Of a DNA stretch of 64,000 bases, positions 50,821 to 62,660 are shown in pieces. A program made the position numbers and the translations under genes. The notes under the pieces were generated by a model. The model saw only the letters and a program-made list of their open reading frames with translations, had not been told where the DNA came from and searched no databases. Positions within the stretch are counted from its first letter, which is position 1; the number at the start of each line of letters is the position of its first letter. The DNA is from Datnioides undecimradiatus (Eukaryota > Chordata > Actinopteri > Lobotiformes > Datnioididae). The stretch lies in the NCBI GenBank assembly GCA_008933995.1, contig WARS01000038.1, positions 4,054,510-4,118,509 of the forward strand, read 5' to 3'.

Positions 50821-51270
50821 AATGAGAAATATGAACAATTACAGCTAATTTCGCTGAATGGCTTTTGGAGGTGGTGGTGTGTAAGCGAGCATGTTTTGAT
50901 GTAAATTATAATTTGCTTGCCACCTGTAATTATTTTTGTTTTAAAAAAAAAAAAAAACAACAAAAAACTGCTTTTACATCTGCTTTACTTTTTATGCTTT
51001 AATTAAGCCAGCGAGGCTCCGTGTCGCTATATTTTGATCTGCCATAATTTCCCATTCAGTGCATCCTCACAGACGGAATAACTGGAATTGTGAGCGTGAT
51101 TTCTTCAAAATGGAAGGGGCATTTCAGCATTCTTGCCAATTAGTATTAATGAGGCATTTGCTCACTAAGTTGTCTAACCAATGACATTCTCATCCAGATG
51201 ACTGTTGGCCTTCAGGGTTGGAGGTGCTACAGTAGCTTTACTCACTCACTGCCCAGCCTGTCATGTGGTA
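50821..51270. promoter_or_regulatory. Enhancer-like non-coding block (intron 2)
   Basis: About 450 bp of complex sequence interrupted only by a short A run at 50943-50956. It has a CACCTG box followed directly by TAATTA (50921-50931), the sequence gccaattagtattaatgagg (51135-51154) with two closely spaced homeodomain cores, an inverted CCAAT-type site at about 51177, and a CAGATG E-box at 51195. Motif-dense, repeat-free sequence like this is typical of conserved non-coding elements near developmental regulators. Conservation itself is not tested. Confidence 0.35.
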
Positions 51271-51439
51271 TTTAACCACAGTTCATGACTTATCCCCTCC
51301 TCGTCCAAAGCCTCCTGCACGCCGCTGTCTCACAGCTCGCACACTCTGAAATGGCAGCAATATTTAAAAAGCAACAAAACCTGAGAAATTGCATTTTTCC
51401 TCTGTCTCTCCCCGCCTCTGCTCCCCACTGCTGAACGGC

Positions 51440-51446
51440 TATAAAA
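51440..51446 (+). promoter_or_regulatory. TATA-like box within intron 2
   Basis: TATAAAA in the context cggctataaaaacccc, followed about 30 bp later by a pyrimidine-rich stretch and then cttgatctcgg. It is one of few such motifs in a GC-rich setting here. It could mark an internal promoter (alternative transcript or lncRNA) or be chance. Confidence 0.2.
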
Positions 51447-52325
51447 ACCCCTCTCCTCTCCTGGTGGGAAACTTGATCTCGGCAGCGTGAAGTGTTTGAG
51501 AGTTTGGCCCTCGCCAGGTGTTGCTTGTCACATCCAGCTGTGAGCGCCCAACAGAAAAGCAGAACGGCGCTCGCACACCTGTCCTTATTTTCTTATTACT
51601 CAACCAGCGCGAGCATCAAAAACATGCCTTTTTTTATAAAAAAAAAAAATTTTTTTTTTTAGAAAACAAATCTTTTTTGTCATGTTTTCGATTCGGATGT
51701 CACGCGGCCTCTTTGCATCAAACTGTGGCAGATTTTGTCTGAGGAAAAAAAAAAAAGATGAAATGCAGATGTTGCATAATTTTTCTTAGAGTGTTTTCCG
51801 GTAAAAACGTTTCAGTCGGCATCACCCGGTTTTTGAAGTGCATTTTTTTTTTTTCCCCCGTATCCACAGATGACATTTGAGTGTCGGGACATACCCTCGG
51901 AAATGCACCGATTACATAATCTGAAGCAGCAGCGAGAGAAGGAGCAGAGAGACGAGGCCAGTCTCCCTCTCCCTCTCTGCCTGCTGGAGTTTGATATAAT
52001 AGTCTTGAATGTGGTTATTAAGGCTATCACAGATTCACGCTTAAGGTGGGGGGAAAATAGGGAAAAGTGTGTTTGTGTGTGTGTGTGTCTGTGTGTGGGG
52101 GGGGGGTTAGCCTTGCTTTCAGACCCAGACAATGCCACATTTCTGCCAGTCTAAACAATTTGTCCATCTCTATTATTCTTCTGCCTTTTTAAAGTTGTGT
52201 GCGCTGCTCCCGCAGTAGAAAACAGGGAGGTGGAGGGGGGGTGGAGGGGTGAGACAAGGTGCTCCCTTTCCTCCTCTTCTCCTCTCACCCCCCCTCCCTT
52301 CCTCTTTCCTGCTATGTCCCATCCA

Positions 52326-52500
52326 CCTCCCTCCCTCCCTCCCTCCCTCCTTCCCTTCCTCCTCCTTCTCCCAGATTTTCCCTCCTCAAGGTAGGGGCAG
52401 CTTTTTTGCCATCGTCACTGAGCCCCCCCCCCCCCCAAAAAAAAAAAAAAAGACGAGGGGGGGGTAAGAAAAAAAAAAGAGGGGAGGAGGGCAGGTTTCG
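52326..52500. repeat. CCCT-rich, poly-C, poly-A low-complexity tract
   Basis: (CCCT)n at about 52326-52350, then pyrimidine-rich sequence, then a C run of about 16 at about 52421 directly followed by an A run, then G/A-rich sequence. This is strong strand asymmetry, prone to triplex formation and to assembly error. Confidence 0.85.
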
Positions 52501-52859
52501 CAGGGCGCTCGCGGACAATTGATTGTCAGTGGTAATGTGTTTCATTTACATGTTTATACCGTCAATAGTGGCGGGGGGTTGTCCACCGCGCCATTCACTG
52601 CTGCCATTCCCATACGGGTTGGCAATTGTGTGGGAGCAGCCAAAGCAAGACACCTTCCACTCCCGATGGCTTTTATTTCTTTCTTTATTTATATTTCCCT
52701 GCAGGAAGAAGCAGCGTTCTGCAGTGCGTTCACGTTGAGGGAAATAAGGGATTATTCAGTTTAAGCAAGTGAAATAATTACTGTGAGATATCACGGTGGC
52801 CGGCAGGAATCGGGCGTGCAGCAGGGGGGCCTGTTGTGCTCAGAGTGTCGTGGTGCACA

Positions 52860-53330
52860 GACCCGCAGATAGCCGGGGACGAAGCTCACTGGAGTATTTT
52901 TATACCCACGGCCTTGTGGTCGAATCAAAATAGACACATTCCAATTACCCCCATGTAAAACGGCTAGCAGGTTTCCCTCAATGCAGGCTAATAAGGAGGC
53001 ATATTTGTCCTGTCACAATTACACATTGCACTTTGGCGTGCTGCGTGAGGCCTTATTATTTTCCGGAGCGTACGGTAGCTTTTTGCATCACTTGATTTTT
53101 TTTTTTTTTCTCCCTTCCTCTCCCTCGGCTGCAGTCGTCACGAGCTAAATATATCCATCTGCTCAAAGTGTGTGAGTCAAGTGTATATAGCCAAGCACAT
53201 AAAAATGAATGGACTTCCCTTACGAGATCATTGTGATTTCAAGCATGGCGCTGGTATACAGGAGCGAGAGGACGCTCCCTTTGGGTAACAGTGTCACTTT
53301 TTCAAAGGGAAATATTTTGCGTTTAAGGGC
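52860..53330. promoter_or_regulatory. Enhancer-like non-coding block (intron 2)
   Basis: Two unique segments (52860-53090 and 53140-53330) flank a short T-run. They include tatttttatacc, ccaattaccccc, gcacaattacac-like and ctaaatatatcc stretches, with homeodomain and MEF2-like cores. There is no ORF of note and no simple repeat inside. Called by texture only. Confidence 0.3.
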
Positions 53331-53544
53331 CCCGAGTATTTACAGTTACAGTTATTCACATGATTTCATTTGATTCTTTTCGTTCCTCTGTGTGTGTGTG
53401 TGTGTGTCACAGCGAGAAGGAGATACAGTCGTCGCAGTGTGATATCTTCGGCTTTCAAGCTGATATGTTATTCAACAAATCCTCTAATATGTGCTTTCCA
53501 CAAGGAATTAAATCAGGAATGTAGCTCAGCAACAGCAGCCTCCA

Positions 53545-53685
53545 CACACACGCGCGCACACGCACACACACACACACAACAGCAACACACATGCACAGCT
53601 TTTTTTTTTCGCGCTTTGATAAGGCAGATAAAAGCAAATAGCATGGCTTGTGGCTGTACACCACCCACCCCCCCACCCCTCTCCA

Positions 53686-53716
<31 letters not shown>

Positions 53717-53720
53717 AAAA
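53545..53720. repeat. Two (AC)n/(GCAC)n microsatellites
   Basis: Arrays at about 53545-53580 and 53685-53712, with a T run between them and a further T-rich run at 53847-53886. Confidence 0.85.
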
Positions 53721-54234
53721 ATAAAAAAAATAGAAAACTAATGATCATCTCAACTCCATCCTGGACACTGGACAGCAAACTTTCATCCATCCCTCCTCCT
53801 CTTCCCCAAAAAATAGCCAAAAAACATTTTTGACACATTTTCTCCTTTTTTTTTTATTATTATTCCTTTTTTTTTTTTTTTTTTCTTTTTTCATTCTCCC
53901 TCCGTCGACCGCCCTGCTTGTGTGAAGATATTTTTCGCCTGGCGGCCAGAGAACACACACTTGCAGAGGCACCGCGAGCCCAGACCCCTGACACCGCGGG
54001 TCTTTGGAATGCCTTAGGTACGATTTCACTTTCGCTCACATCAATGCTGACCTGAATGCCTTTCATATCTGATCCGCCGTGTCTCTCCTGGTAAACATCC
54101 CCCGGGGGGAGAACAAAGAAAGGAGCTCCTCTTCTTCTTCTTCTCCCTCTTAATCACAATTCAGCCCCTTTCGCCGCCAGCAGCAGGGCTACACATTTGC
54201 ATTCAGCATCAGAAAAGGGCCTGAGATGAAAAGG

Positions 54235-54350
54235 GGGGCGAAGGAAGAAAAAAAAAAAAGGAGAGCAAGAGAGGAGAGGAGGAAAAAAAGAAGAAGAGGA
54301 AGGGAAAAAATAGGGAGAGAGGCAGAAAAGGGTGGGTGGGTGGTGGAGAG
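54235..54350. repeat. Purine-rich tract with GGG runs
   Basis: About 115 nt almost wholly of A and G, ending in ggtgggtgggtggtgg. It could form triplex or, with neighbouring GGG runs, a G-quadruplex. There is no sign of coding. Confidence 0.6.
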
Positions 54351-54739
54351 AAATAACTAGGGTGTTTGTGGTTGTTTGTTGGTCGTCCCCTGGTTACAAG
54401 CCTTTTATAGCCTCCCTACTCTAGCTGGGACCCAGGCCCCTCCTGACAGACAGATAGTGTTACGAGATGGCATGCCCACACTATTCGTGGCAACTCACAC
54501 TTAAGAAGAAGAAGAAGAAGAAGGAAAAAAAAAAAATCCTTGCTGCGACCGATTGGATTGTGCTTAAAGACGGCGATAAGAGTCGGGAGCAGGTGTCTTC
54601 ACGTTGTGCTTTTCTGTGTCTCTGCGGCAGCGAGGTGCCTCCGAAACTTCTGTCGAAAGACACGTTTGCCAGCGCGCTTTTGTCAAGCCCCGCATTTTGG
54701 TGAAAAGCAGGCGTTTCGGCGGCCGAAACGAGCCTTTCC

Positions 54740-54960
54740 CGAATTCTTCGATATGCGCCGCAGTCATTTTGAAAACCTGTCATCATCCCCTCATGTAAAC
54801 ACAATGCACTTTATCTGTTGCTTTATCGAAATGATTAGGGAGATATCTTTATCGTGCGGTTCCCAGGCTGGATGTATGCAAATCTTAAGCAAAGATGGGG
54901 GAGATGGAAGGGAGGGAGGCGGGGGTACCTCAGCTCTTTAAATGGCATCATGTGATATGG
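54740..54960. promoter_or_regulatory. Enhancer-like block with POU octamer
   Basis: A perfect octamer, ATGCAAAT, sits at 54876-54883. Nearby are several GATA-type cores (ctttatctg at about 54809, ctttatcg at about 54822, agatatctttatc at about 54841) and gtaaacaca, a forkhead-like core. The sequence is unique. It is a plausible neural or blood-lineage enhancer, but this is inference from motifs alone. Confidence 0.3.
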
Positions 54961-55235
54961 ATTCCAGTTTTCTTTCTTCCCCTTCTTTCTTTTCCTCACC
55001 CAGAACTTTTTTTTTTTTTTTTCTTTTTGGTTAAGAAGAGGGATTATCGGTACACCTTCCCTCCCTCCTCCTCCTGGCCAAGCTGCGCAGGATTTAGGCA
55101 GATTTACTTCAGCAAACACCTTTGGACACTGGGGGAAAGTAGGAGTCTGTTTGCAAAAGGGGCCTTTTGTTCCGAGAGGTTCTGGATAATGCCTTACCAG
55201 GCAGCCATGATATTAACCCGTGCTTTGGAGAAATG

Positions 55236-55258
55236 GGGTGGTGGTGGTGGTGGTGGTG
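55236..55258. repeat. (GGT)n trinucleotide repeat
   Basis: About seven GGT units. On its own it translates to poly-Val/Gly/Trp frames, which explains an open frame across it. Confidence 0.85.
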
Positions 55259-55419
55259 TCGTGGAGACGAGGGAGGGTGTTAACTCTTTGTATGACAACT
55301 CTTTGCTGTTTGTACATCCCCTTTGTGGCCATCCCTCCCCTCCCCTCCCTTTATGAGAATGGCTTTAAGCTGCGCTGCTTGGTTTTCAGTGTCTTTATGG
55401 CAACTCAACGTTCCTGTGA

Positions 55420-55448
55420 TTGATTTATTTATTTATTTATTTATTTAG
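55420..55448. repeat. (TTTA)n tetranucleotide repeat
   Basis: About seven units of TTTA/ATTT following gattga. Confidence 0.9.
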
Positions 55449-55629
55449 AGACGGGACACTTTGGTTTTTGGAAAAGCAAAGCTGCAGAAGTTACAGTGTA
55501 TTTGGGGGAGATGCGCGCTCAAACACACACAGAGACACACACACACACGCGCGCGCGGAGCAACTGCCACTGCCAAGAACGATGAAAGCGAGAGCGGTGG
55601 CTGGGATCCGTTGCCTGACTAACACCGAG

Positions 55630-55850
55630 GCATGAATCAGCCAATAGTGAGCCAACTCTGCCCCTGTGACTTCCCTTTATGTTTAAACGGCAATAATGAT
55701 GCATCGTCCAAAACAATGTGGTGACACAGGCAGCGACGTGGCATTCCCCGCGTGCTTTTGGCCTCAGTCTTTTCGCGTTTTGTTTACGCATCATAAAGAA
55801 GGAGTCCGTTTTTACATGTATCCAGTGCAAAAGCCTGTGTTTGTTACAGC
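55630..55850. promoter_or_regulatory. Enhancer-like non-coding block (intron 2)
   Basis: Unique sequence after the TTTA and AC repeats. It contains gccaatag (CCAAT core), tttatgtttaaac, aacaatgtgg (SOX core) and caataatgatgcatc. No simple repeat and no convincing coding frame. Confidence 0.25.
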
Positions 55851-56519
55851 ACGGCAGCTGAACTGTCGCTGAACTTCTGCCTCTCCCCCAGAAGGAATTG
55901 CCTCAGAAGAATCAGGCTTTCGCTCGCCTTTTAGCCACTTGAAACTATAGCGAGCGCTCCGCCGTAGCCACTTGAGGTATTAAAGTTGTGAGTTAAATTA
56001 TGCTAATTTGGCTCTGCTGTGTAAGAGTCAGGGATGAGTGTAGTTTTGGGTTCTCGGTGGATGCGTCACTCGCGTGCTGGTGTAAACAGGCCCAGAGCCG
56101 ACTCGGTGACACAGCGGCCGTCTGAAGTTCAGGTTGCTCGGACGTCGGCGACTCGGGACGGTGCGAAAGAGGCAGAGATGGAGAGTGATGGAGCAAAGGT
56201 GACAGACTTAAAGGTGTTTTTGGCGGCGGCGTTCTGCCTGTCAAGCTCTGACCCACCTCCCTCCATCCCTTCTCTTTTCTCTCTGTGAAGGTTTGACAGA
56301 TCGTATCAGCCCCCCCCCCCTTTTACTGTGACGTGCGCCCGCTCTGCGACACGCTAGTCTAAGTAAAGTTGCAATGCAGTCAGATGTCTTTCTCCTGCTT
56401 CCCTGACTTTATTTCATGCCTTCTTGCTTGTTTTCTCTTTGTTTCTCCCTCTCATCCCCTTGTTTTCCCTGTTTTCTCCTTTCCACTCCCTGCGATTTTG
56501 ACAAAAAGCAAACACAGAA

Positions 56520-57185
56520 ATTGAAACTTCAGTGGTCCGGCAAATAATTGCATGCATTTGGACTTTTCATTTACGTGTGTACACTCTTTACCCTAAGCCG
56601 ACATGTTTTATGCATTGCGTAGGAGGAAAATGCATTTTGAAATATCATGCCTCATTTGAGTCTTTCTCAAGTGAAAATGCAAAGTCTTTATTTGGCCCAT
56701 CCGTTCCGTCTCGTCCTGCTGTTTGCACTTATTCAGTTGTTGCGCCGCGTCTCGCCTGTGATTTTCGACATTTTCCACGCGTCGACTTTTCCCATTTGCG
56801 AGGGAGTCTGGGCGCGACAGACGACAGGTTGCTGAGCAGGTGTAAACTAACATTCGGATTTCATAATCAAATGGCAGGGGGGCGAAAAACAACTTTAAAA
56901 ACACCTTCTTTTTCCTAACAATGGTATATGTGTGCATGTGCATCCTCGTCTGGATGCACAAGAGGAGCCTGGATGGCAACTGTTCCAGCACATTAAATGC
57001 AGCTTCTGCTGTAACGTGAATCCAAACATACATTACTTGATTTGCCTTTTGCAGCGTGCAGATTTGCACCTCCAGGAAGGATATTTTCCTAATCTTATTG
57101 TGTTTAGTTTGGGTTTGTGGGCATTTCTGCTTTTTTGGAAGAGTTACTGTGAAATGTTCCAGCCTCTTTCTTTATAAATTGGATG
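56520..57185. promoter_or_regulatory. Enhancer-like non-coding block (intron 2)
   Basis: About 660 bp of unique sequence with caaataattgcatgcatttgg, tttatgcattgcg and tattttcctaatctt stretches and little low complexity. Open frames on both strands cross it (up to 153 aa on minus), but they show no protein-like composition or domain, so non-coding is preferred. Confidence 0.25.
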
Positions 57186-57377
57186 TCGGTTGTCATGTTC
57201 TGTGCAGCTCAGGCAACGCAGTGCGACGGGGAGTGACCTGTCAGGTCAAATCTGTTTGTTAAAGTGCTTTGAACAAACAGGATTGTGTCTTAATAGAGCA
57301 GCAAAGGAGCAGATACAGATTAAATCAAAAGGAGAAACACATCGCAGCTGGTTCGAGCTTGTGTGTGAATGCAGCCC

Positions 57378-57410
57378 TGCTCTGCTCTGCTCTGCTCTGC
57401 TCTGCTCTGC
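57378..57410. repeat. (TCTGC)n pentanucleotide repeat
   Basis: About six and a half units of ctctg, followed by (GTGC)n and GT. It explains repeated-residue open frames on both strands. Confidence 0.9.
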
Positions 57411-57739
57411 GTGCGTGCGTGTGTGTGACTTATCACTGCTGTCAACCGTAAAACAGGCCACCGCTTCATGACGTTTCTGAGGAAAAGGAGGCAAAAAAAA
57501 AAAAGTAATCACCTCAATCGCCCATTAAAATGATTTTTCCCCCCCGTTTTTTCTTTTTTTTCGGCAGCTGCTTCAGAGATGACACCTTTGTGCAAACAAG
57601 TGTTGAAAGCAGCCTCCAGTTTTCTGCTCTGATGTCGGCACCGCTGATCTGCAAGCGCCGCTTGCTGCCACATGTGCGCACGCACGCACACCGACGCGCA
57701 CGTTTAGGGAAGCGCACACACTCTTTGATGTATGTTTGA

Positions 57740-58330
57740 TTGTCGGGTGGAAGAGCTCTTCTGGCAAGGTCACGGCCGCGTGGAACAATCAATAACAGAT
57801 CACCAGATTAAGGCATGGTGACATCTGGAAATCTAGGCCTTTTCCACATACGACTCAACGCATTTTGCAGCGCACCGTCCTACCTTTAATTCAGGATAAT
57901 AGAACATGCTATTTGATCACGGCTCGCTTCCTTACTTTAGTTCATTATTCAGGAGGTGTCCCGCTTCCCTGCCACCTAAGTGCACCCCTCTCCCTACCTC
58001 TTTCTTTCCCTTTTTTTTTTTTTTAACGAGGACTTGTCTGCTTTCGTTTGTGCTCCGGTTTCCCCCCGCCCGTCTCACGTGGAAGTAAATTCAGATGTGT
58101 TATCTCAATTTAATTGCAGCCGATTGCCAAGCGAGATTAGGGCGAAATTAGGTCATTTTGCGGTTGCACAAATTTCACTCACTTCCACGCTTTCATCTCG
58201 CCGTTGATCAAGCACCTTCTTAACCGGAGGTTGCAGCGAAGAGAGGAAATGGTCAGAAATTACACTCTGCTCTCCTTGTTATTCAGACGTACATTTAACC
58301 TTTGGCAAGAGTGAGTCAAGGAGAGCTGAA
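57740..58330. promoter_or_regulatory. Enhancer-like non-coding block (intron 2)
   Basis: Unique segments at 57740-57960 and 58080-58330 flank a T-run at 58012-58024. They contain caatcaataacag, ctcaatttaattgcag, gcgaaattaggtca and gttattcagacg, with homeodomain and nuclear-receptor-like (aggtca) cores. Low repeat content. Called by texture. Confidence 0.3.
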
Positions 58331-60369
58331 ACATGCAGGGGAGGGGGCACATCTTCCCCTTTAAATGTCATCTGCGGTGCAGTCAGTGGACATGTGTAGC
58401 AAAGTCGACCCTGTTAAAAACTCTGAGAGGTGAATTCACGTGTTAATGAGTTCTGACTGGAGAGGGAGCCCCCTCTCCTGAACGCCTCATGTCCCGCCGC
58501 TGTCAAACGCGAATGTCAAACAAACACCTCCTCAGGTAGCGGGGGGATAATCACACCGACAGGCCTGTCCTCAGCCTTTCTGACACGCAGGACAAACAGG
58601 GGCTGAGGCTGCAGCGGAGGGGCAGCTCTTCCGTGGTTCCAGGCTGCAGTTTGGGTCTGGGTTTTGGGGCAAGGTGGTCAAGCAGGAGGTCAGGGATTTA
58701 GGGGTTTAATACGTGACAGTAAATTAAACACCGAGAGGACCGGAGGCTGGCGCTCGTCAGGGCCGAGCTCTTTGAGGTTGTGGTCGTAGTTTCGGTTTGA
58801 GTGACAAAGCAAGAATCCCGGATTTGGTTTTGGTTTGGACACGGCGCTGGAGCAGAATTTGAGGGAGAGATACTTTGTGATTATTATCATTATCTACTTT
58901 TTAAAGTCATGATGAAGTGATAAAACTGAGGTTTGAGCGGTTGTGGCTGTAGTTTGCCATTGACGCCTCATATTTTTGGCCTTAAGACATTTGATTTGAT
59001 GACTAAGTTATGGCTGAATTTCATTTCGGCTCCTATTGAGGCCAGATTGCCGGAGCAGAAGCCCGTCTGAACACAGGGTTTGGATGGGTATTTCCTGACC
59101 TAGAAACCTTGTGGGAGATCGGGTCAGATATGGAGACTCGAGCTCAGATTAGGCCTTGTGACTCAGCCTGAGACACAGCCTGGTCTTTAGTTTAGGTCAA
59201 GGCTTTATGACTCGAGGGCCTGAGGTTGTTTTTTTACATCACTATGGTTTCGATGTTTGGTGTATTCCTAGTGATTTTGGTTGTGGCCTCACAAACATCT
59301 GCGGGGAGCAGTTTTACAGTCGAGGATGTGACTTTTACGTCTTTTATTTTTGATCGTTCTGTAACGCTTGCATAATTTGCTCTGTTGCCTAAAATGTAAA
59401 CCAGAGGCAGATCTGATTCAAGTCGAGCCAGAGCTCGATTCTGACGTACGATGAATTCAGCCGGGTTCGTTCTCGGGCCTTAAAACTTTGCCTTTTGTGT
59501 GGAGCTCCAGTCCGTTTCCCACACCTCCACTTTCATCCATCCCACCAGCCAGCCGGTCAGTCATCTAACCAGTCAGCCCACTCTAATTACTTCTCCCCCA
59601 CCCAAGGGAAGCTACTTCCTTATCGGCCAGCCGTCTTGCTCCGGCATTCCTGAGATAAATTCTCCACCACTTTGTTATTCTTACTACTTAGGGGTATTGG
59701 AATTAGCATGTCCATCAAAGCAGACCTTGTACTCTGCCTTTTCTCTCACACCCCTCCTTACGACCTTATCAGTGGTCGTACATTACAGCCAGGCATAGGA
59801 CGTGCCCACGGGCTGCAGAGGTGAATAACTGACAGAGGTATCGAGCTGTGTGTCTGACATCAAAGACCGAGGTATGACGAAGCGATGCAAACGCGCGGCC
59901 CGTGGCGCTTTACTGCACACCGGTGTCTTGGAAGCGCAGGTACTTCGGCAGCGCTGCGTGGTAAAGGATTCATCAAATTGCTCTTTTGCGGTGCAGGTAG
60001 CTGTGCACGTGTCCTTTCATATTCTGTTTGTATTCATGAAAAACGGTGCATTAAAGGGCGCCCCGTGTTGCCAAAAAGCCGTCATTTACACACCGAGTGA
60101 GTTTCACAACCTCTTAGCCCCTTCATACCTGTTAAAACCTCCACTTGGCAATTTCAAACACGCACCAGCATCCCTGGGTAAATAATCAGAGCTCCATTCA
60201 TCCCTGCAAACCCCACTTTTTTGATTTTTTTTTTTTTTTTTCAGCAGATGTGAGGGTTTGATCGAGACCGAGCCCTCACTTCCTTCCTTCCTTCCTTCCG
60301 CTCCTCGCCGTATGTTTCCCAACATGGTTTATACCTCAACAGCAAGCAGACGCCGCCTTATAAACTGGC

Positions 60370-60600
60370 AATCACAGTATCCCTAATGTTATTACTTTTC
60401 ATAATTAGTTACAGCAACACTCATTCCATGACTGGCGGAAAGGAGTATTCCTTAGTAATTAAGGTAATGAAATATTCATTTATGCTACCTTTTCAGCAGT
60501 CTCACAAATGAGCCAGCCATGCTTAATGTCCGCCCTGCCTCTGATTTTATTATGATGGCAGACTGGCACATCTGCAATTAGTACTCGCACTGACAGTTAG
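60370..60600. promoter_or_regulatory. Strong enhancer-like block (intron 2)
   Basis: About 230 bp dense in cores: cataattagttac (about 60410), a TEAD-type CATTCC (60423), tagtaattaagg (about 60454), aaatattcatttatgc (about 60470), ttttattatgatgg (posterior HOX/CDX type, about 60545) and gcaattag (about 60574). No simple repeats and no ORF. The tone is that of deeply conserved vertebrate non-coding elements, and of the blocks in this intron it is my best candidate. Confidence 0.4.
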
Positions 60601-62469
60601 CGTTTTGCGCGGGGCGGTAAGCAGAGGGAGGTGAGGTGAAGCGGCAGAGAGGGTGGGTGCACCCTGGTGTGATTACACGGCCCCTCTGCCCCCCCCCCCC
60701 CCCCCGAACCCCACCTTCCTCCTCCAGCACCCTCAGTCTCACTAACCTTCTCCTTTTTGCCTTTTTTGTGTGCGCGCTACCTTTATCTCCTCCTCCCCCG
60801 CCGTCTCCTCCCCGACGGAGAGGTTACCTTTTCCCAACGGTGCAAAATCGACTTGACATAACTGTTCATCAGTTTCAGCCACCCCCCTCCTCCGACCCCC
60901 TCCTCTCTCTCTCCCTGCGACTCCCCACCTCACCCCGAGGTAGTTTGCATCAAATCAGGCCCAGTCAAGCTTCAAGTGGAAATTGGCAGGCCAGAACCTG
61001 ACAGTGGAGGAGAGAAAGGAGGGAGGGAGAACAGAGAGCGAGCGGGCGAGTCGCACCACTAGAAGCCTGAACTACATCCAAGATGGTGATCGAAAGGTCA
61101 CGTTTCGGGGTTAAGTGCTAATAACTCGCGTTAAAATCAACCCGAATTCAACCGGATCAGATGCTGCTTGCTGTTTTTTTGTCCAGGTAGACTGAGCCAT
61201 GTCAGCGGGAACGCGATGGACAGTTTAGATTTGTACCGCCTGCCAACATCTGTGGATTCCTTGACCGTGTTTGCAGTTTTGTGGCCAAACTTCCACGAAT
61301 TCCCACATTTTCTTTGATGCTCATCGTAATCGCTGCGAGGCTGACGTGAGCAGTTTTCTGCCCGGTGCGAGTTTGAGGAAAACATCCATGCAGCGTCAGC
61401 GCATAGCCGGTGATGATTTTTGGAAAATGAAAAAAAAAAAAAAACCCATGCGGTATTCTGACGATTACAGCCCGCCGAAGTGTGTTTTATTCTGAAATTG
61501 CCATGAATATTAATTACCAGCGTTTTATTTTGGAGCATTGCATCATATTTTTTAAGAGGGCAGTGGACGGCGGAGGGGGCGTACCGTCGATTTGAAAATG
61601 GCTGACTCCTGCAAACAGCCACACATGTTCGCCAGGCAAGTGCACATCTGTGGACGCACGCACGCACGCACGCAGTGTCACACACAAACGCGTGCCTTCG
61701 CCGCACACATGCGCGTCCGGATTTGCATATTTGGACTCAAATGTACACATATACCCCGACTTCAGCACAAACGCAGAAACCCACACGCGTATATATAGCA
61801 GCTGTACACAGGCAGCGCGCACACGCTTCACACACGCTCGCACACATGCTAATTGGCAGACAGACAGGTCACAGCAGACGCAGATGTGCCGTTCCTTTCT
61901 TTTTTCTCCCTCTTGAACCTCACCGTGGCCCTCGGAGGGAAGCAGATAAGGACTTTGTGATGAAACTTTTAGTGAATCTCGCTGCTCCAGTTCTGTCGGC
62001 GCCACGTCACAGAGCTCAAAACGCTGCGTACACCCCCAAACCCCAGCCCCGCGCCCATGCTCACAGCTGCCATATATTCTTATTAAGGTTGCGTTGCGAG
62101 TATTATTGTGATTTTATTCATTTCTTTCTCCCGTCTGACCATCCGCAAGCACGCATTTCAACTGTTTTTGCCCCTCTAACGGCCCTGGAGGATTTTGACG
62201 TTCGGTCTCTTTTCTTTTCTCACACCTTTTTCCCCCTTTTATCTTTTCTTTCTCTGCCTCCGTCGGCCGCACTTTTCATTTTTACTTCTTGCCACTTTCT
62301 TTGCCACCCTCCTTCTGTCTTAATCTTTCTTCTCCCTCCCACCTCTCCCCAGCCCTCATATTTTTTTCCCTCCCTGCCCGTCCTGAGCTTTGCATGTGCT
62401 CTGATGGGCTGATGGCCGTTTCGACAGGGCAGCATTGAGGTAAAACGGTGTGACGGCAGAGTTTTGTTA

Positions 62470-62660
62470 AGCCGAGAACAAAGGCTCAGAGATGCCGGGC
62501 CAAGCCATTGTCCCGCGCCCATATTGGCCTTGCCACAGTTTTGCAGGATTTAATGCTCTGTTTACCTCCAGCCAATCGCCACTAATATTCAAAGAGGCGC
62601 TTCTTCCTTTTAGATGCACCTCAGGATGATTTAAGATAGATCCATAAAAAACTTGAGCTT
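62470..62660. promoter_or_regulatory. Enhancer-like block with SOX, FOX and CCAAT cores
   Basis: AACAAAGG (62477-62484) and CCATTGT (62505-62511) are SOX-type cores about 25 bp apart. TGTTTAC (62559-62565) is a forkhead core and CCAAT lies at 62572-62576. The rest is unique sequence. SOX and forkhead inputs would suit a neural-crest gene such as zeb2, but this is inference. Confidence 0.35.

Noticed and set aside
61137-61706. 189-residue open frame on minus in intron 2
   Set aside because: Only a chance frame; no domain, no good start context, and an A/T run runs through it.
61675-62412. 245-residue open frame on +, longest in the window
   Set aside because: Built from HTHA-, LPP- and FF-rich low-complexity sequence; no recognised domain, and it lies inside zeb2 intron 2.
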